Notes: generated from the sequence alone by a model not told the origin. Shown: positions 1-6,242, numbered from the stretch's first letter. The stretch: 6,242 bases of DNA from Aquirhabdus sp. (GCA_030150595.1 JASLFQ010000069.1:1-6242), one strand, 5' to 3'. Made by a program: numbers and translations.

Positions 1-46
1 GGCTCAATATTACTCCGCCATTTGGCTCAATTTCTCTCCGCTATTT
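1..46. repeat. Two tandem copies of a 23-bp direct repeat
   Basis: Positions 1-23 and 24-46 align without gaps and match at 19 of 23 bases. Both start GGCTCAAT, share the core CTCCGC and end in ATTT; the differences are at the 9th, 11th, 12th and 19th bases. The first copy begins exactly at the window edge, so more copies may lie outside. Read on the minus strand the unit is AAAT-GGCGGAG-...-ATTGAGCC. The repeat lies outside any gene, downstream of the last gene of the operon. Confidence 0.8.
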
Positions 47-69
47 ACATCTAATCATTCTTTTGTGCA
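1..69. mobile_element. Possible terminal region of an IS21-like insertion sequence
   Basis: IS21-family elements carry several short repeats of about 20 bp just inside their ends and terminate in TG/CA. Here two 23-bp repeats are followed by about 20 bp ending in GTGCA at 65-69, so an element lying to the left of the window could end near 69, only 27 bp past the stop codon of the last gene. No transposase, second end or target duplication is visible. The family call rests on repeat layout and on a remembered resemblance of the repeat to IS21-type ends, so it is tentative. Alternatively this is simply a short intergenic repeat. From 47 to 96 nothing else is evident, and no terminator is seen for the gene ending at 97. 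Confidence 0.3.
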
Positions 70-96
70 CGATCTACTGTCCATCAGATATATGAC

Positions 97-609
97 TCAT
101 CGTATTTCGGTAACGAAACTCCTGCATAAACCAAAGAAAACACCGCCGATTAAACAAAGTGCTGTACTAAAAATCATACTGTGAATCGTGATTGGATGGC
201 GCATCTGAACGCCTGTCTCATGCATTGAAAACAACCCAATAGACATGAAAACGAACATGAGTCCCCCGAATAACAGCACGCCATAGATCAGCACAAAACG
301 TCGTATCCCTCTGGCTTTCTGTTTATTCCAGCGCTCAATTTCCAAAGTACTCGGTTGTCGTTTTTTAACAGACAAACTAGTCAAAAATATAAATAGCGCA
401 AATGAAATCCACATGATCGGATTAATAATCCGCATCGACAAATACGCAGTCGGAGGAAAATAATTCAACACCATAAACAAGGACATACACAAGTAAGCAA
501 GGCACAAAATCCAATTCTTTTGTATCACAGCAATCAGCGCAGTGACCAAGAAAGCACCCGTTGTGATCATGCCTGCATGAGTAAACATAAAGCTAATGAG
601 GGTTAGCAT
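97..609 (-). CDS. Small five-helix inner-membrane protein, function unknown
   Basis: A 170-residue protein not recognised as any named family. Five hydrophobic stretches are visible, at about residues 12-29, 33-50, 61-80, 104-126 and 142-162. The basic loop between helices 3 and 4 (residues 82-104, with KKR, KQKAR and RR) should be cytoplasmic, which puts the N-terminus outside and the C-terminus inside. There is no signal peptide, enzyme motif or known transporter signature; a short conserved-looking LNYFPP sits after helix 2. The start chosen is the ATG at 609, preceded by a strong AGGGGGGA ribosome binding site 5 bases away. The open frame extends to an ATG at 642 inside the phosphatase gene, but that start has no comparable site. 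It lies 10 bp after the phosphatase stop, so it is probably co-transcribed and translationally coupled. A role as partner of the phosphatase or receptor is inference from position only. Confidence 0.75.
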   Translation of the reverse strand: MLTLISFMFTHAGMITTGAFLVTALIAVIQKNWILCLAYLCMSLFMVLNYFPPTAYLSMRIINPIMWISFALFIFLTSLSVKKRQPSTLEIERWNKQKARGIRRFVLIYGVLLFGGLMFVFMSIGLFSMHETGVQMRHPITIHSMIFSTALCLIGGVFFGLCRSFVTEIR

Positions 610-613
610 AGAA

Positions 614-621
614 TCCCCCCT
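614..621 (-). promoter_or_regulatory. Strong ribosome binding site deciding the membrane-protein start
   Basis: On the minus strand a run of six G (620-615), read as AGGGGGGA, lies 5 bases before the ATG at 609. Its first G is also the last base of the phosphatase TAG stop (622-620), so ribosomes ending the phosphatase arrive directly on this site. This favours the 609 start over the in-frame ATG at 642. Confidence 0.7.
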
Positions 622-2056
622 ATTGAACTTGTCCAATATCACAGACCGAATTCTTCCCTTCGATATGACAGGTATTCACTTGCTGACCTTTGCTATTCCA
701 AACTTTGACCAACCACTGATTACTTGCCGTACTTGTACGTTCCATCGTCATAAAACCAAAACCCGTGTTCCACGAACTAAAGTGATCGACGACTGCACCA
801 ACCGCTGGCGTAGCACCTTCAGGCAATGTTGCAGGCAGCGGCACAGTCTCTTCTTCTGTTCCAGAGAATCCAGCAACAAACTGAGTTGGATGCGGCGAAG
901 AGAAACTCACTTCTTGCCAGAGATGGACGTGACCAGACAACATCGCATTGACGCGTGGTGGCAACATTAAAGGATTGATCTTGGAAAAAACTGATTGCAA
1001 ACCTTCATTACCAGGCAATAATTTAATATTGCCTTTTTTATCTTTCTTAGCAGCAAACCCTAAGATTGGATGATGATTTACACCAATATTATATGAAGCA
1101 TTTTGTGATAACGCCTCAAGCTTATGATACATATCACGATATTTCACTTCACGAATATCGCCTTCTGGAATCGGTTTGCCTGCAGTATTTGCCGTATCCA
1201 GCATAATCAACTGTGCATCACCACCCAGCGGAATTGCATACGGATCGCTGTAATCACCCGTGTCATCATTCGCGGCATCATTACAATCTTGTCCTGCAAC
1301 CAGCGGTCGTGGATCGATAAAGCGCCACCAACCTTGACCCGCACGTAGACATGACTCGTGATTGCCACGCGCCATCGCCCAAGGAGCAGCCTGCATCAGC
1401 ACTCGGCTCGGTGCAAAGAAATCAGCATTCCACGCATCCCAACCATAACCCCAAGGACTGCCTTTGCAACCTGCAACACCATCAGGACATTGATTCTCAC
1501 GGTAGAGTAAATCACCGACATGAATCACCAAATCTGGCTTCCATGCCGCTGCCTGCTGTGCGACTTGGGCAAATGGATATTGCGCTGGATCATTACACGC
1601 TTGGTATGCTTTCTCTGATTTCTTCAAGCGGCAACCTGTATCGCCAATCACAACAATGCGAGTGAAATCATGCTTAGGCAAAGGCAAAACCTGCCCTGCT
1701 ACGCTCGCTGAATGAGTGTCAATTGGAATGGTCTTTTCACAGGTTAAAACCTGAAATTCAGACGGTTTAGAATCTGCTGGATCAGACATCGTTAGTCGTT
1801 GTGGAATGGTTTCTGCTTTAGCACGAACATCCATGACGACATTCTGGTCATCAACAGTCAGCATCGGACACTGTGCGCTATGCGTCAATGCGCGAACAAC
1901 GGGAACACCATTCGCACCCAAAATCACATAAGAAATGACATTAGGTTGCCCCGCCCCGAAAAGATGTTTAGGCGACATGGAAGTACATCCAAACATCGTC
2001 AATGGAATCAATACAATCGGCAATAGCGTTGTCAGTGACTTTGATAATGTCTTCAT
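620..2056 (-). CDS. Periplasmic lipoprotein metallophosphoesterase (purple acid phosphatase-like)
   Basis: A 478-residue calcineurin-like phosphoesterase predicted to hydrolyse phosphate esters in the periplasm. Residues 1-23 form a lipoprotein signal ending in MFG before Cys24, so the protein is probably lipid-anchored. The five metal-binding blocks occur in the expected order: GDTG at 138-141 (Asp139), GDLLY at 181-185 (Asp182, Tyr185), GNHE at 231-234 (Asn232, His233), NHHP at 327-330, and GHVH at 375-378 (His376, His378). The GDxxY form with tyrosine is typical of purple acid phosphatases, which use a two-metal centre with iron. About 110 residues precede the catalytic domain and have no recognised fold. 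Ten cysteines besides the lipid one (63, 106, 142, 154, 190, 197, 236, 258, 463, 472) fit a disulfide-rich exported protein. The ATG has an AAGGA site 6 bases upstream. It sits 52 bp after tonB and 10 bp before the membrane-protein gene. Natural substrate unknown; phosphodiesterase or phytase-like activity is possible. Confidence 0.88.
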   Translation of the reverse strand: MKTLSKSLTTLLPIVLIPLTMFGCTSMSPKHLFGAGQPNVISYVILGANGVPVVRALTHSAQCPMLTVDDQNVVMDVRAKAETIPQRLTMSDPADSKPSEFQVLTCEKTIPIDTHSASVAGQVLPLPKHDFTRIVVIGDTGCRLKKSEKAYQACNDPAQYPFAQVAQQAAAWKPDLVIHVGDLLYRENQCPDGVAGCKGSPWGYGWDAWNADFFAPSRVLMQAAPWAMARGNHESCLRAGQGWWRFIDPRPLVAGQDCNDAANDDTGDYSDPYAIPLGGDAQLIMLDTANTAGKPIPEGDIREVKYRDMYHKLEALSQNASYNIGVNHHPILGFAAKKDKKGNIKLLPGNEGLQSVFSKINPLMLPPRVNAMLSGHVHLWQEVSFSSPHPTQFVAGFSGTEEETVPLPATLPEGATPAVGAVVDHFSSWNTGFGFMTMERTSTASNQWLVKVWNSKGQQVNTCHIEGKNSVCDIGQVQ

Positions 2057-2062
2057 AATTTA

Positions 2063-2067
2063 TCCTT
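2063..2067 (-). promoter_or_regulatory. Ribosome binding site of the phosphatase gene
   Basis: AAGGA on the minus strand, 6 bases before the ATG at 2056. It supports that start, and with it the presence of the full lipoprotein signal. The 52-bp gap to tonB shows no convincing promoter or terminator. Confidence 0.6.
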
Positions 2068-2108
2068 GATGGCGATGTTGGATATGTTGAATGGCTAATT
2101 AAAGGCCA

Positions 2109-2795
2109 TTACTGACACGATAAATTAACCCAAGTTTGATAATTGCGCTCACTGCCTTTCATTTCAGCAGGTGGTTCAGGAATCACCGCATCCACAACTG
2201 CATGACGTGCCGCATCATCAATCGCCGAAACACCACTACCATTGAGCACATGTACATTGCGCGGATCAGTATCTTTCAAACTGAATGCTACACGGACACG
2301 TCCGACAAATTGCACATCACTTGGACAATGTGTTGCGGCTTGTACTGCTGCCAAAAGTTTTGCGGCATACGTATTGATCACATGCGGATCAACCTCGCTT
2401 TTCACCACAGGTTGAGGAGCAGGTGTTGGTGGTGGCGCAGGCTCGGTTGCGGCTGTCGGCGTAGCAACTGGTGTTGGTGGCGTCTTATCGATAGCAGGCT
2501 TAGGCAAAGGCGGTGGCGTAGGTTTAGGTTCGACCACTTTTTGCTTAACTGGCTTCGGCTCAATCTCTTTTTTGGGCTTTGGCGGAGCAGGCTTAGGCTT
2601 AGCTACTTCATGCTTTGGTTCAGGCGGCGCCTCAGGAGCCAAGGTAATGACTTCTTCCGTTGCCACACCTTCAGTCCGCACATGCATCATGCTGTATCCC
2701 ACAGCACCCAAAAACAAGATGACCTCAACAAGCACGGCTAAACCAAACGCCTGAAACGACTGATTTTTGATTGGATTTCTGAATTCAACTGTCAT
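2109..2795 (-). CDS. tonB: TonB-type energy transducer
   Basis: A 228-residue protein that couples the inner-membrane proton channel to the outer-membrane receptor. It has a single N-terminal anchor at about residues 15-36, a proline-rich spacer at 53-130, and a C-terminal TonB domain at about 137-228. The spacer is in two parts: a charged Lys-Pro/Glu-Pro section to about 104, then an uncharged Pro-Thr-Ala section. The C-terminal domain shows the usual pattern of GRVRVAFSL, a turn, VHVLNGSGVSAIDDAA and then IPEPP. Two features are odd. The anchor has no histidine where classical TonB has SxxxH, but has Glu24 in mid-membrane. The C-terminal domain also has two cysteines (157 and 227) that could form a disulfide. 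Its ATG overlaps the exbD stop (ATGA), implying translational coupling; no strong ribosome site precedes it. The gene name is by family and position; this would be a dedicated paralogue and not necessarily the main cellular TonB. Confidence 0.88.
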   Translation of the reverse strand: MTVEFRNPIKNQSFQAFGLAVLVEVILFLGAVGYSMMHVRTEGVATEEVITLAPEAPPEPKHEVAKPKPAPPKPKKEIEPKPVKQKVVEPKPTPPPLPKPAIDKTPPTPVATPTAATEPAPPPTPAPQPVVKSEVDPHVINTYAAKLLAAVQAATHCPSDVQFVGRVRVAFSLKDTDPRNVHVLNGSGVSAIDDAARHAVVDAVIPEPPAEMKGSERNYQTWVNLSCQ

Positions 2796-3202
2796 GGTGC
2801 GGTCTTCTGACTATCAACGCTACGCGCAGAAAGCGCAACTTCAGTCGCTCCACCCAACTTGATCGCATCAATCACGCTCATCACCGTCTGTAGCGAAGCA
2901 TTTTGATCGCCCGCAATGGTCACTACGGTTTTTTTGCTATCACGTTGACGAAGCATCGCGGTCAATTGCTGTAACGTCACCACATGATTTTCCACCATGA
3001 TCGTATGTTCTGGCGTAATCTCAACCAGCAATTTGATCGGTGGAATGGTCACGGCTGTCGAACTTGTTGGTAACTTCGTCACATGGCCTGATGTGGGGAT
3101 CATCTTCAAGACCATCATGGCAAAGAAAACCAATAAGAAAAGCATGATGTCGATCATGGGAATGATTTCAATGCGTGCCTTTTTGGTTTCAAGGTAACGC
3201 AT
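2792..3202 (-). CDS. exbD: ExbD/TolR-family proton channel subunit
   Basis: A 136-residue ExbD-type protein, close to the usual family length of about 140. It has a short cytoplasmic N-terminus, one membrane helix at about residues 14-36, and a periplasmic domain. The helix starts with the family pattern PMIDIMLFLL, in which Asp18 matches the proton-carrying aspartate (Asp25 of E. coli ExbD). The periplasmic part contains the typical stretch with VVTIAGDQNASLQTVMSVID. The start is taken as the ATG at 3202, not the in-frame ATG at 3241: it has an AGGA site 7 bases upstream, gives the standard ExbD N-terminus (MRYLETKKARIEIIP), and leaves a 1-nt gap after the exbB stop, whereas the longer version would overlap exbB by 38 bp. 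It ends in an ATGA overlap with tonB. Confidence 0.9.
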   Translation of the reverse strand: MRYLETKKARIEIIPMIDIMLFLLVFFAMMVLKMIPTSGHVTKLPTSSTAVTIPPIKLLVEITPEHTIMVENHVVTLQQLTAMLRQRDSKKTVVTIAGDQNASLQTVMSVIDAIKLGGATEVALSARSVDSQKTAP

Positions 3203-3203
3203 A

Positions 3204-3890
3204 TTAGATTCCTGCTCGAACTTGTTGAGTTGTAGAACCATGACTATGTTCAGAAACTGCTTGCTTGGTTGTAGACCACTTATGCTGCTGATGTCGATTG
3301 ACCAACATGATTTTGATGGTTTCTAATTGATGCAATACTTCACGGACACGCGTGTGTAAACCGTTAAAAAACACCAATCCAATAATCGCAATCAACAAAC
3401 CAGATGCGGTCGCAATCAGCGCTTCGGCAATGCCACCAGTGACTTGTGCGGTATTATTTTGGATATCACCCATCACATTAAATGCATTAAACATGCCGAT
3501 GATCGTACCAAACAAACCTAATAATGGTGCCAGAGTAATAACGGTATCCAAAACCCACAGTGAACGATCTAAGGTTGGCACTTGATGCATCAAGGCTTCT
3601 TCCAAATGATCACTCAGCACTGCAGGATTAACATTCGCTGGCTCATGTTTAAGTACATCAAGCAATCGTGCATGTGGCAAATTCGTCATTTTTTCTGCGA
3701 ACTGATTCAAGTCACTCTGCCCTTGATTCTTCTTTAGCATGTCGATGATTTGCTCACCGCCCTGCAACATAAAAGACAAATAACGAGTACGTTCGATGAT
3801 GACGGTCAGCGCGATGAGCAATAAGATGACCATCAAATAGAGCGTGCCGCCCGAATCATTCGCCAACTGAATTAAATGAGAAATATTCAT
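3204..3890 (-). CDS. exbB: ExbB/TolQ/MotA-family proton channel subunit
   Basis: A 228-residue inner-membrane protein that with ExbD forms the proton-driven motor acting on TonB. Three helices are visible, at about residues 16-36, 112-136 and 153-178, with the usual large cytoplasmic loop (37-111) between the first two. The key positions of the family are present: Thr129 in LGLFGTIIGMF of helix 2, and Glu156 and Thr161 in GGIAEALIATASGLL of helix 3, corresponding to Thr148, Glu176 and Thr181 of E. coli ExbB. A C-terminal cytoplasmic tail from about 199 is rich in His, Gln, Ser and Thr and looks unstructured. The gene follows the receptor after 105 bp containing a hairpin, and precedes exbD by one base. 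The ATG at 3890 is preceded only by a weak AAGTGA-type site. TolQ is the alternative family member, but the adjacent exbD, tonB and receptor favour ExbB. Confidence 0.9.
   Translation of the reverse strand: MNISHLIQLANDSGGTLYLMVILLLIALTVIIERTRYLSFMLQGGEQIIDMLKKNQGQSDLNQFAEKMTNLPHARLLDVLKHEPANVNPAVLSDHLEEALMHQVPTLDRSLWVLDTVITLAPLLGLFGTIIGMFNAFNVMGDIQNNTAQVTGGIAEALIATASGLLIAIIGLVFFNGLHTRVREVLHQLETIKIMLVNRHQQHKWSTTKQAVSEHSHGSTTQQVRAGI
3210..3213 (-). promoter_or_regulatory. Ribosome binding site deciding the exbD start
   Basis: AGGA on the minus strand lies within the last codons of exbB, 7 bases before the ATG at 3202. It supports the shorter ExbD and suggests coupling to exbB translation. Confidence 0.6.
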
Positions 3891-3923
3891 AAGATCACTT
3901 TTTGTTTAACTACATGAAAATTA

Positions 3924-3957
3924 ACAAAGGGAGTCGCCATTGAGCCACTCCCTTTGT
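3924..3957 (-). terminator. Hairpin between receptor gene and exbB, likely partial terminator or attenuator
   Basis: Positions 3924-3934 (ACAAAGGGAGT) and 3947-3957 (ACTCCCTTTGT) are perfect inverted repeats of 11 bp with a 12-base loop. Read on the minus strand the stem is followed by TAATTTTC, a broken T tract. This fits a rho-independent terminator of moderate strength after the receptor gene. Because exbB follows on the same strand with no clear promoter in the gap, partial read-through is likely, giving more receptor than motor. An RNA-stabilising 3' stem is an alternative. On the plus strand no T tract follows. Confidence 0.65.
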
Positions 3958-3995
3958 GATTGATTGACTAACTCATTCTTAAAAAAGACTCGCTT

Positions 3996-6242
3996 TTAGA
4001 AGTTTTGAGTCACTGTGAATGTAAAGCTACGTGGTGCATTCAATGTCATCTGATCGTTGCCTGATGGCGTGAATGGTGACGATGAGGTTGGACCATTTGC
4101 AGGGCTTACACCGACAACGTTCTGATTGCTGAACATGTTATTGATCGCAAATTGGAACTTGGTGCTAAGCGATGGCTGAGATGCCCATGGCAAAGTGTAG
4201 TTTGCATAAAAATTGGTCATGTTAAATGCCGCAATTTTGACTGCATCTGGAACATTGCCATTCGCATTCCACTGTGAACCAATCCACTTACTCAACACAC
4301 CCACATTCCAACGTGACTGTGCATAGTTCACGCCAACAGCTTCTGTATTGGTTGGAGCATTTGCAGCAGTCTGTCCTTTGAGAGGGTCGCTGTCATACTT
4401 GTTCGTACCGTACGTCGCATTCAGATAGAGACTAACGCCACCACCGAACAAGATATTACTTTCAGCTTCAACACCTTGAGCTGTCGAGGTACCTGCTGAA
4501 TAGTAGTTAGTTTCACCTGTTGTTGGATCAACCGACGACGTATAAGCATTCGCAAAGTTGATGTGATATGCATCAACATCAAACGTGAAGCGATCAGACT
4601 TCCAAACAGAACCAATTTGAGCGGTTTTGCTCAGCGTTGGTTTTGGATTGGTTTGTACCTTAGAACCCGTCACGTCAAACACGCTAGACAATGGAATCAC
4701 GTCGCCATAAGCATACTGAGCATAGACAGACCAATCTTTTTGCAACATGTAGTGCACGTCGATCGAAGGCTGCCAATCGCTATAAGTTGCTGATGTGGTG
4801 ATTGATGGCAAGCCACCCAAGTTACCTTGGATTTTTCCAGGGAACTGGATGAAGTCTTGATCGTAGTGCGCATATTTCACGCCTGGTGTGATCGTCAAGG
4901 CATCCGTTGGACGGTACGCATATTCAACGTACGGCTGTAACGTTTTGGTCGTGAATGCTTGATCAAACTTCGGCGGGAAAGTATCCACCTCTGTCACAGG
5001 ATTCGATGGAATCTGATGGCGATTTGTATCCGCTTGTTCTACCCACGCCCCTAAACGTAACGTGCCATAGCTTGAATCTTGGCTAATCCGTAAAATGTCA
5101 CCGAAGGTATGATAAGCATTCAGTTTATCAATCGCGCTCGTTGGACCGATCGCATTTTTGCTGCCAGGCAAAGCACTGTCATAAAACTGAACGTTATGGT
5201 AATCATAACCATAAAGTTTGTTATCTAACTTCCAACCCCAACCTAGATCAGAGACTAATCCTGCATATTCAAAATCAGTATGAACACGGTAGAAGTTGTA
5301 ACCTTGATAGTTAGGTTGTTTTGGATCATCAACTAGATAATAGTCATTGCCATATTGAGCCAATTGGCTACGAGTTGGTGAACCATTTGCAGTATTTGCC
5401 TTCACTTCTTCAGTCGTACCGAACAATGTCAGAATCGTATTCTCAGTCAATGCGTATTGATATTTTGCAGAAAGATTTTGACGTTGTTGGTCGTTCAGAG
5501 TTTCATAACCATCAGAGTTCAATTGGTTAGCATTGATCATCAAATTAGATGAGCCATCTGGACCAAAATTACCCGTATCTACTTGTGCAGCGAATAGTCT
5601 GGTATCCCAAGTTCCATAAGATGCAGTCACACTGCCACTTGGATTAGGTGTTAATGCTTGGGACAACAGATTAATTGAACCACCGAAGTTTGCAGGTCCT
5701 AATGTTGATGCAGTACCTGGACTACGATCTACAACTGCGCCACCCAGAATCTGAGCTGGGAAAAACACCCATGAGTGATGCGTTGGCGAATTGGTATCCT
5801 GAAACGGAATCCCATCAAATGTCATTGAGTAGTTGCCGTCAGAGAACCCACGGAAATATGTACTTGATTGACCCAAGTTTGCACCGTTCGGACTAAAGCT
5901 GAATGTGCCTGGTGTCATCGCAATGACTTGAGCAAAATCTGCGGTCGGTGTCAACGCGTTGCGAATATAATTATCGCTGACTTGAGATTGCGCCGAACTC
6001 GCGGTTAATGAACCTTGCGAAATTGCTGTTTGAGCAGCAGCTGGCAAATCCTTTAGCGGATTCACTTGCTTAAGACGTGATTGTGGTTGCTCTGGCGCAG
6101 CAGTAGTACGCGATGCACTGACTGTACCCAAATCAATCACATCATCTGCAAATGCAGTGCCGCCAATCGCAGCACTGACACAGCATGCCAAAACGGACAA
6201 TCTAAAGCCTGTTGTCGTAACCCGCTTTTCGTTAAATTTGTT
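3996..6242 (-). CDS. TonB-dependent outer-membrane receptor, 5' end outside the window
   Basis: An outer-membrane beta-barrel receptor that imports a ligand using TonB energy; 748 codons lie in the window. A TTG at 6200 is not a convincing start: the frame stays open to the edge, and the 14 upstream codons (NKFNEKRVTTTGFR) supply the basic n-region of a signal peptide whose hydrophobic core follows, so the start lies at or beyond 6242. Numbering from the TTG, cleavage is likely after Ala18 (TAFA|DD). A TonB-box-like segment VIDLGTVSAS is at 21-30. The plug spans about 75-182, with PGTFSFSPNG, YFRGFSDGNYSMTFDGIPF and GPANFGGSINLL. The barrel runs from about 187 to the final Phe734, the usual last residue of outer-membrane barrels. 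A histidine pair occurs in the plug at 141-142 (SPTHHSW). Length is normal for the family. The ligand cannot be deduced; a phosphorylated compound is suggested only by the downstream phosphatase. Confidence 0.92.
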   Translation of the reverse strand, partial: NKFNEKRVTTTGFRLSVLACCVSAAIGGTAFADDVIDLGTVSASRTTAAPEQPQSRLKQVNPLKDLPAAAQTAISQGSLTASSAQSQVSDNYIRNALTPTADFAQVIAMTPGTFSFSPNGANLGQSSTYFRGFSDGNYSMTFDGIPFQDTNSPTHHSWVFFPAQILGGAVVDRSPGTASTLGPANFGGSINLLSQALTPNPSGSVTASYGTWDTRLFAAQVDTGNFGPDGSSNLMINANQLNSDGYETLNDQQRQNLSAKYQYALTENTILTLFGTTEEVKANTANGSPTRSQLAQYGNDYYLVDDPKQPNYQGYNFYRVHTDFEYAGLVSDLGWGWKLDNKLYGYDYHNVQFYDSALPGSKNAIGPTSAIDKLNAYHTFGDILRISQDSSYGTLRLGAWVEQADTNRHQIPSNPVTEVDTFPPKFDQAFTTKTLQPYVEYAYRPTDALTITPGVKYAHYDQDFIQFPGKIQGNLGGLPSITTSATYSDWQPSIDVHYMLQKDWSVYAQYAYGDVIPLSSVFDVTGSKVQTNPKPTLSKTAQIGSVWKSDRFTFDVDAYHINFANAYTSSVDPTTGETNYYSAGTSTAQGVEAESNILFGGGVSLYLNATYGTNKYDSDPLKGQTAANAPTNTEAVGVNYAQSRWNVGVLSKWIGSQWNANGNVPDAVKIAAFNMTNFYANYTLPWASQPSLSTKFQFAINNMFSNQNVVGVSPANGPTSSSPFTPSGNDQMTLNAPRSFTFTVTQNF

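Noticed and set aside
610..642. Upstream ATG at 642 as start of the membrane protein
   Set aside because: It lies inside the phosphatase gene without a ribosome site and adds a charged stretch (MILDKFNRGDS), whereas the ATG at 609 has a strong G-rich site.
596..970. Plus-strand open frame opposite the end of the phosphatase gene
   Set aside because: No domain, no credible ribosome site and cysteine/arginine-rich shadow composition; it overlaps two well-supported minus-strand genes.
2090..2110. Hairpin AATGGC/GCCATT between tonB and the phosphatase gene
   Set aside because: Only a 6-bp stem with a 9-base loop and no T tract on the minus strand; too weak to call a terminator.
2136..2741. Long plus-strand open frame opposite tonB, rich in Arg and Trp
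   Set aside because: It is the antisense of the proline/lysine-rich TonB spacer; the composition follows from the reversed Pro and Lys codons. It has no domain, and tonB on the minus strand is clearly real.
3203..3241. Upstream ATG at 3241 as start of exbD
   Set aside because: It would overlap exbB by 38 bp and add 13 residues not typical of ExbD; the ATG at 3202 has an AGGA site at good spacing.
3891..3923. Possible promoter before exbB
   Set aside because: TTGTTA and TTAAAC-like boxes occur, but the 12-base spacing is too short and the first overlaps the hairpin arm; no convincing -35/-10 pair.

Overview
The window is a single block of genes, all on the minus strand, from a Gram-negative bacterium. 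Base composition is moderate, and the proteins resemble Acinetobacter/Moraxellaceae types. That taxonomic call is by eye only; 'gammaproteobacterium, probably Acinetobacter-like' is as far as it should be taken.

In transcription order (right to left) the layout is: (1) a TonB-dependent outer-membrane receptor whose true start lies beyond the right edge (3996-6242, 5' partial); (2) a 105-bp gap holding a perfect 11-bp-stem hairpin that looks like a terminator or attenuator; (3) exbB (3204-3890), exbD (2792-3202) and tonB (2109-2795), packed with a 1-nt gap and an ATGA overlap; (4) after 52 bp, a large periplasmic lipoprotein of the purple-acid-phosphatase-like metallophosphoesterase family (620-2056); (5) after 10 bp, a small five-helix inner-membrane protein of unknown function with a strong ribosome binding site (97-609). 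The left 96 bp hold no gene. They begin with two tandem copies of a 23-bp repeat that may be the end of an insertion sequence of the IS21 type.

Read together, the genes look like a self-contained uptake unit. The receptor would import a substrate across the outer membrane, powered by its own ExbB-ExbD proton channel and TonB transducer. The lipoprotein phosphatase would remove phosphate from the imported or surface-captured compound in the periplasm. The last membrane protein may assist in an unknown way. Phosphoester scavenging is an inference from gene neighbourhood and the phosphatase motifs; the true substrate cannot be read from the sequence. The promoter is outside the window, so regulation by phosphate or iron cannot be judged.

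Points of most interest are the dedicated TonB linked to a phosphatase, a TonB membrane anchor that lacks the usual histidine and carries a glutamate instead, a cysteine pair in the TonB C-terminal domain, and the orphan membrane protein closing the operon.
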